From Lachnospiraceae bacterium C1.1 (GTDB lineage Bacteria; Bacillota; Clostridia; Lachnospirales; Lachnospiraceae): 64,000 nt of DNA. The notes beneath the pieces were generated by a model. The model was not told where the DNA came from, did no database searches, and saw nothing but the letters and a program-made list of their open reading frames with translations. The DNA lies in contig JAUISW010000001.1 in NCBI GenBank assembly GCA_030434875.1, positions 1,375,501-1,439,500 on the forward strand, read 5' to 3'. Shown piece after piece: positions 63,239-64,000 of this stretch (positions are counted from its first letter, which is position 1; every line of letters starts with the position of its first letter). Made by a program: the position numbers and the translations under genes.

Positions 63239-64000
63239 TTAATCGGCTTTTTTTATCAGTAACTCTTTTCCTTCAAACACGAAGGCAAGTTTTTTTATTT
63301 TATCCTCTGAATAGCCGGCCGAGAGCAGCTCCTGTTCATATTTCTTATCCTCTATCTGTTTTAGAGCCTTGTCTGCAAGCTCTTCGAGGCTTTTATCTTT
63401 TTCACTCCGTCTTTTTGATTTGAATTCGATTATTATCGCATTATTGTTTTTATCCTTCGGACGGAGCATCACATCATACCTTCCGAGTCCGCTCTCACGG
63501 TTTGACTTGACCTCGTAGCTATTACGCAGTTCCACCAGCAGCCCTATTACAAGCCCGTGATAAAAATTCTCCGGTGCAGATTTTCCACTGCCATCGAAAG
63601 AGCTTATCATGCTTTCACATATTTCCGTGAGCGTGTCCATCATGTCATCTATATTGCATTCAAGCAGTGCCTTTACGAAATAGCTGTAATTCTCCCCTGC
63701 ATTTTCAAACCATCTCTCCACCATGAGGTTAAAACAGCTTTTGACCTCAAAGTTTGTCAGTCTGAGCCTGTATCTCGAATCCGGCAGGTCCGCCGACACG
63801 ATCTTCAGATATCCGCTTGCCAGCAGAAGGCTCCAGACTGCGTTTTTATTTTTTGACATTTCCCCGAAAACAAGCTGCTCATCGATCGTGGTCTCTATTA
63901 TCCCGCCGTTCAGCAGGGTCTCGAAGGATTTCTTGATCTCACCATCCCCCTCTTTTACGAGCTTCGACACAAGGGAATTAGAGCTTGTATTCGCCCAGTA
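63239..64000 (-). CDS. DUF1703-type AAA-ATPase-like / PD-(D/E)XK protein, C-terminal part
   Basis: The frame enters from beyond the right edge ('YWANTSSNSLVSKLV' at the boundary) and stops at 63239, so about 254 C-terminal residues are visible. 'LNGGIIETTIDEQLVFGEM', 'FYHGLVIGLLVELRNSYEVK' and 'GLGRYDVMLRPKDKNNNAII' with 'EFKSKR' are the DUF1703 nuclease-like region that follows an AAA-ATPase-like domain. These are common multi-copy genes in Clostridia and Bacteroidetes with unproven function. The ATPase part is outside the window. Confidence 0.85.
   Translation of the reverse strand, partial: YWANTSSNSLVSKLVKEGDGEIKKSFETLLNGGIIETTIDEQLVFGEMSKNKNAVWSLLLASGYLKIVSADLPDSRYRLRLTNFEVKSCFNLMVERWFENAGENYSYFVKALLECNIDDMMDTLTEICESMISSFDGSGKSAPENFYHGLVIGLLVELRNSYEVKSNRESGLGRYDVMLRPKDKNNNAIIIEFKSKRRSEKDKSLEELADKALKQIEDKKYEQELLSAGYSEDKIKKLAFVFEGKELLIKKAD

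Overview
The window looks like a chromosome segment of an anaerobic, gut or rumen type Lachnospiraceae bacterium (Bacillota, Clostridia). This rests on AT-rich sequence, AGGAGG ribosome binding sites, a LoaP-type NusG paralogue, Rpn-type nuclease genes, a pectin esterase and a PTS-linked dihydroxyacetone kinase. I cannot name the genus.

Layout. 1-24.4 kb is mostly metabolic: chemoreceptor genes; a Gfo/Idh/MocA-like domain fused to a glycerophosphodiesterase; a sugar ABC transporter operon with its LacI-type regulator and a candidate operator; a cytoplasmic pectinesterase coupled to a C69 dipeptidase; the dhaKLM kinase; a decayed ROK kinase; two secreted proteins (phage-lysozyme-like and subtilase-like) that appear to share a C-terminal module; and a glucose-type PTS permease with a BglG/LicT antiterminator. 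24.4-53.9 kb is a large, AT-rich accessory glycan locus transcribed leftward. At its upstream end lie an intact tyrosine recombinase and loaP. At its downstream end lie a recombinase-like protein with altered catalytic residues, fused to an HTH module, and a free-standing copy of that module. Between them are a UDP-glucuronate-epimerase-like enzyme, a carbamoyltransferase, an SGNH esterase, a PIG-L deacetylase, a methyltransferase, an unusual radical SAM enzyme and about seven glycosyltransferases. No flippase, polymerase or ABC exporter is present. A small island of nuclease-like genes (Rpn, PD-(D/E)XK, HEPN) and group II intron debris separates loaP from the sugar genes. 53.9-64 kb holds an IS200/IS605 element inserted in the last codons of a toxin gene, the matching antitoxin, a broken 5'-nucleotidase gene, glycerate kinase with a CdaR-type regulator, L-lactate dehydrogenase, guanine deaminase and the end of a DUF1703 ATPase/nuclease gene.

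How it may work together. The most interesting signal is upstream of the recombinase-loaP pair. A promoter with a TATAAT box and 17-base spacer points away from the locus and sits between imperfect inverted repeats (53661-53679 and 53778-53797). This is the layout of a recombinase-driven invertible promoter captured in the OFF state. LoaP would then carry RNA polymerase through the long operon. Two hairpins with compensatory base changes (39131-39193 and 45887-45950) and a second repeated element (49457-49536 and 51466-51548), all in operon orientation, are candidate cis-acting RNAs. Many proteins of the locus carry the same Rossmann-like 'YGxG' module as a free or fused domain, suggesting a shared ligand or assembly role.

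All functional calls come from reading motifs and context. No database search was run.
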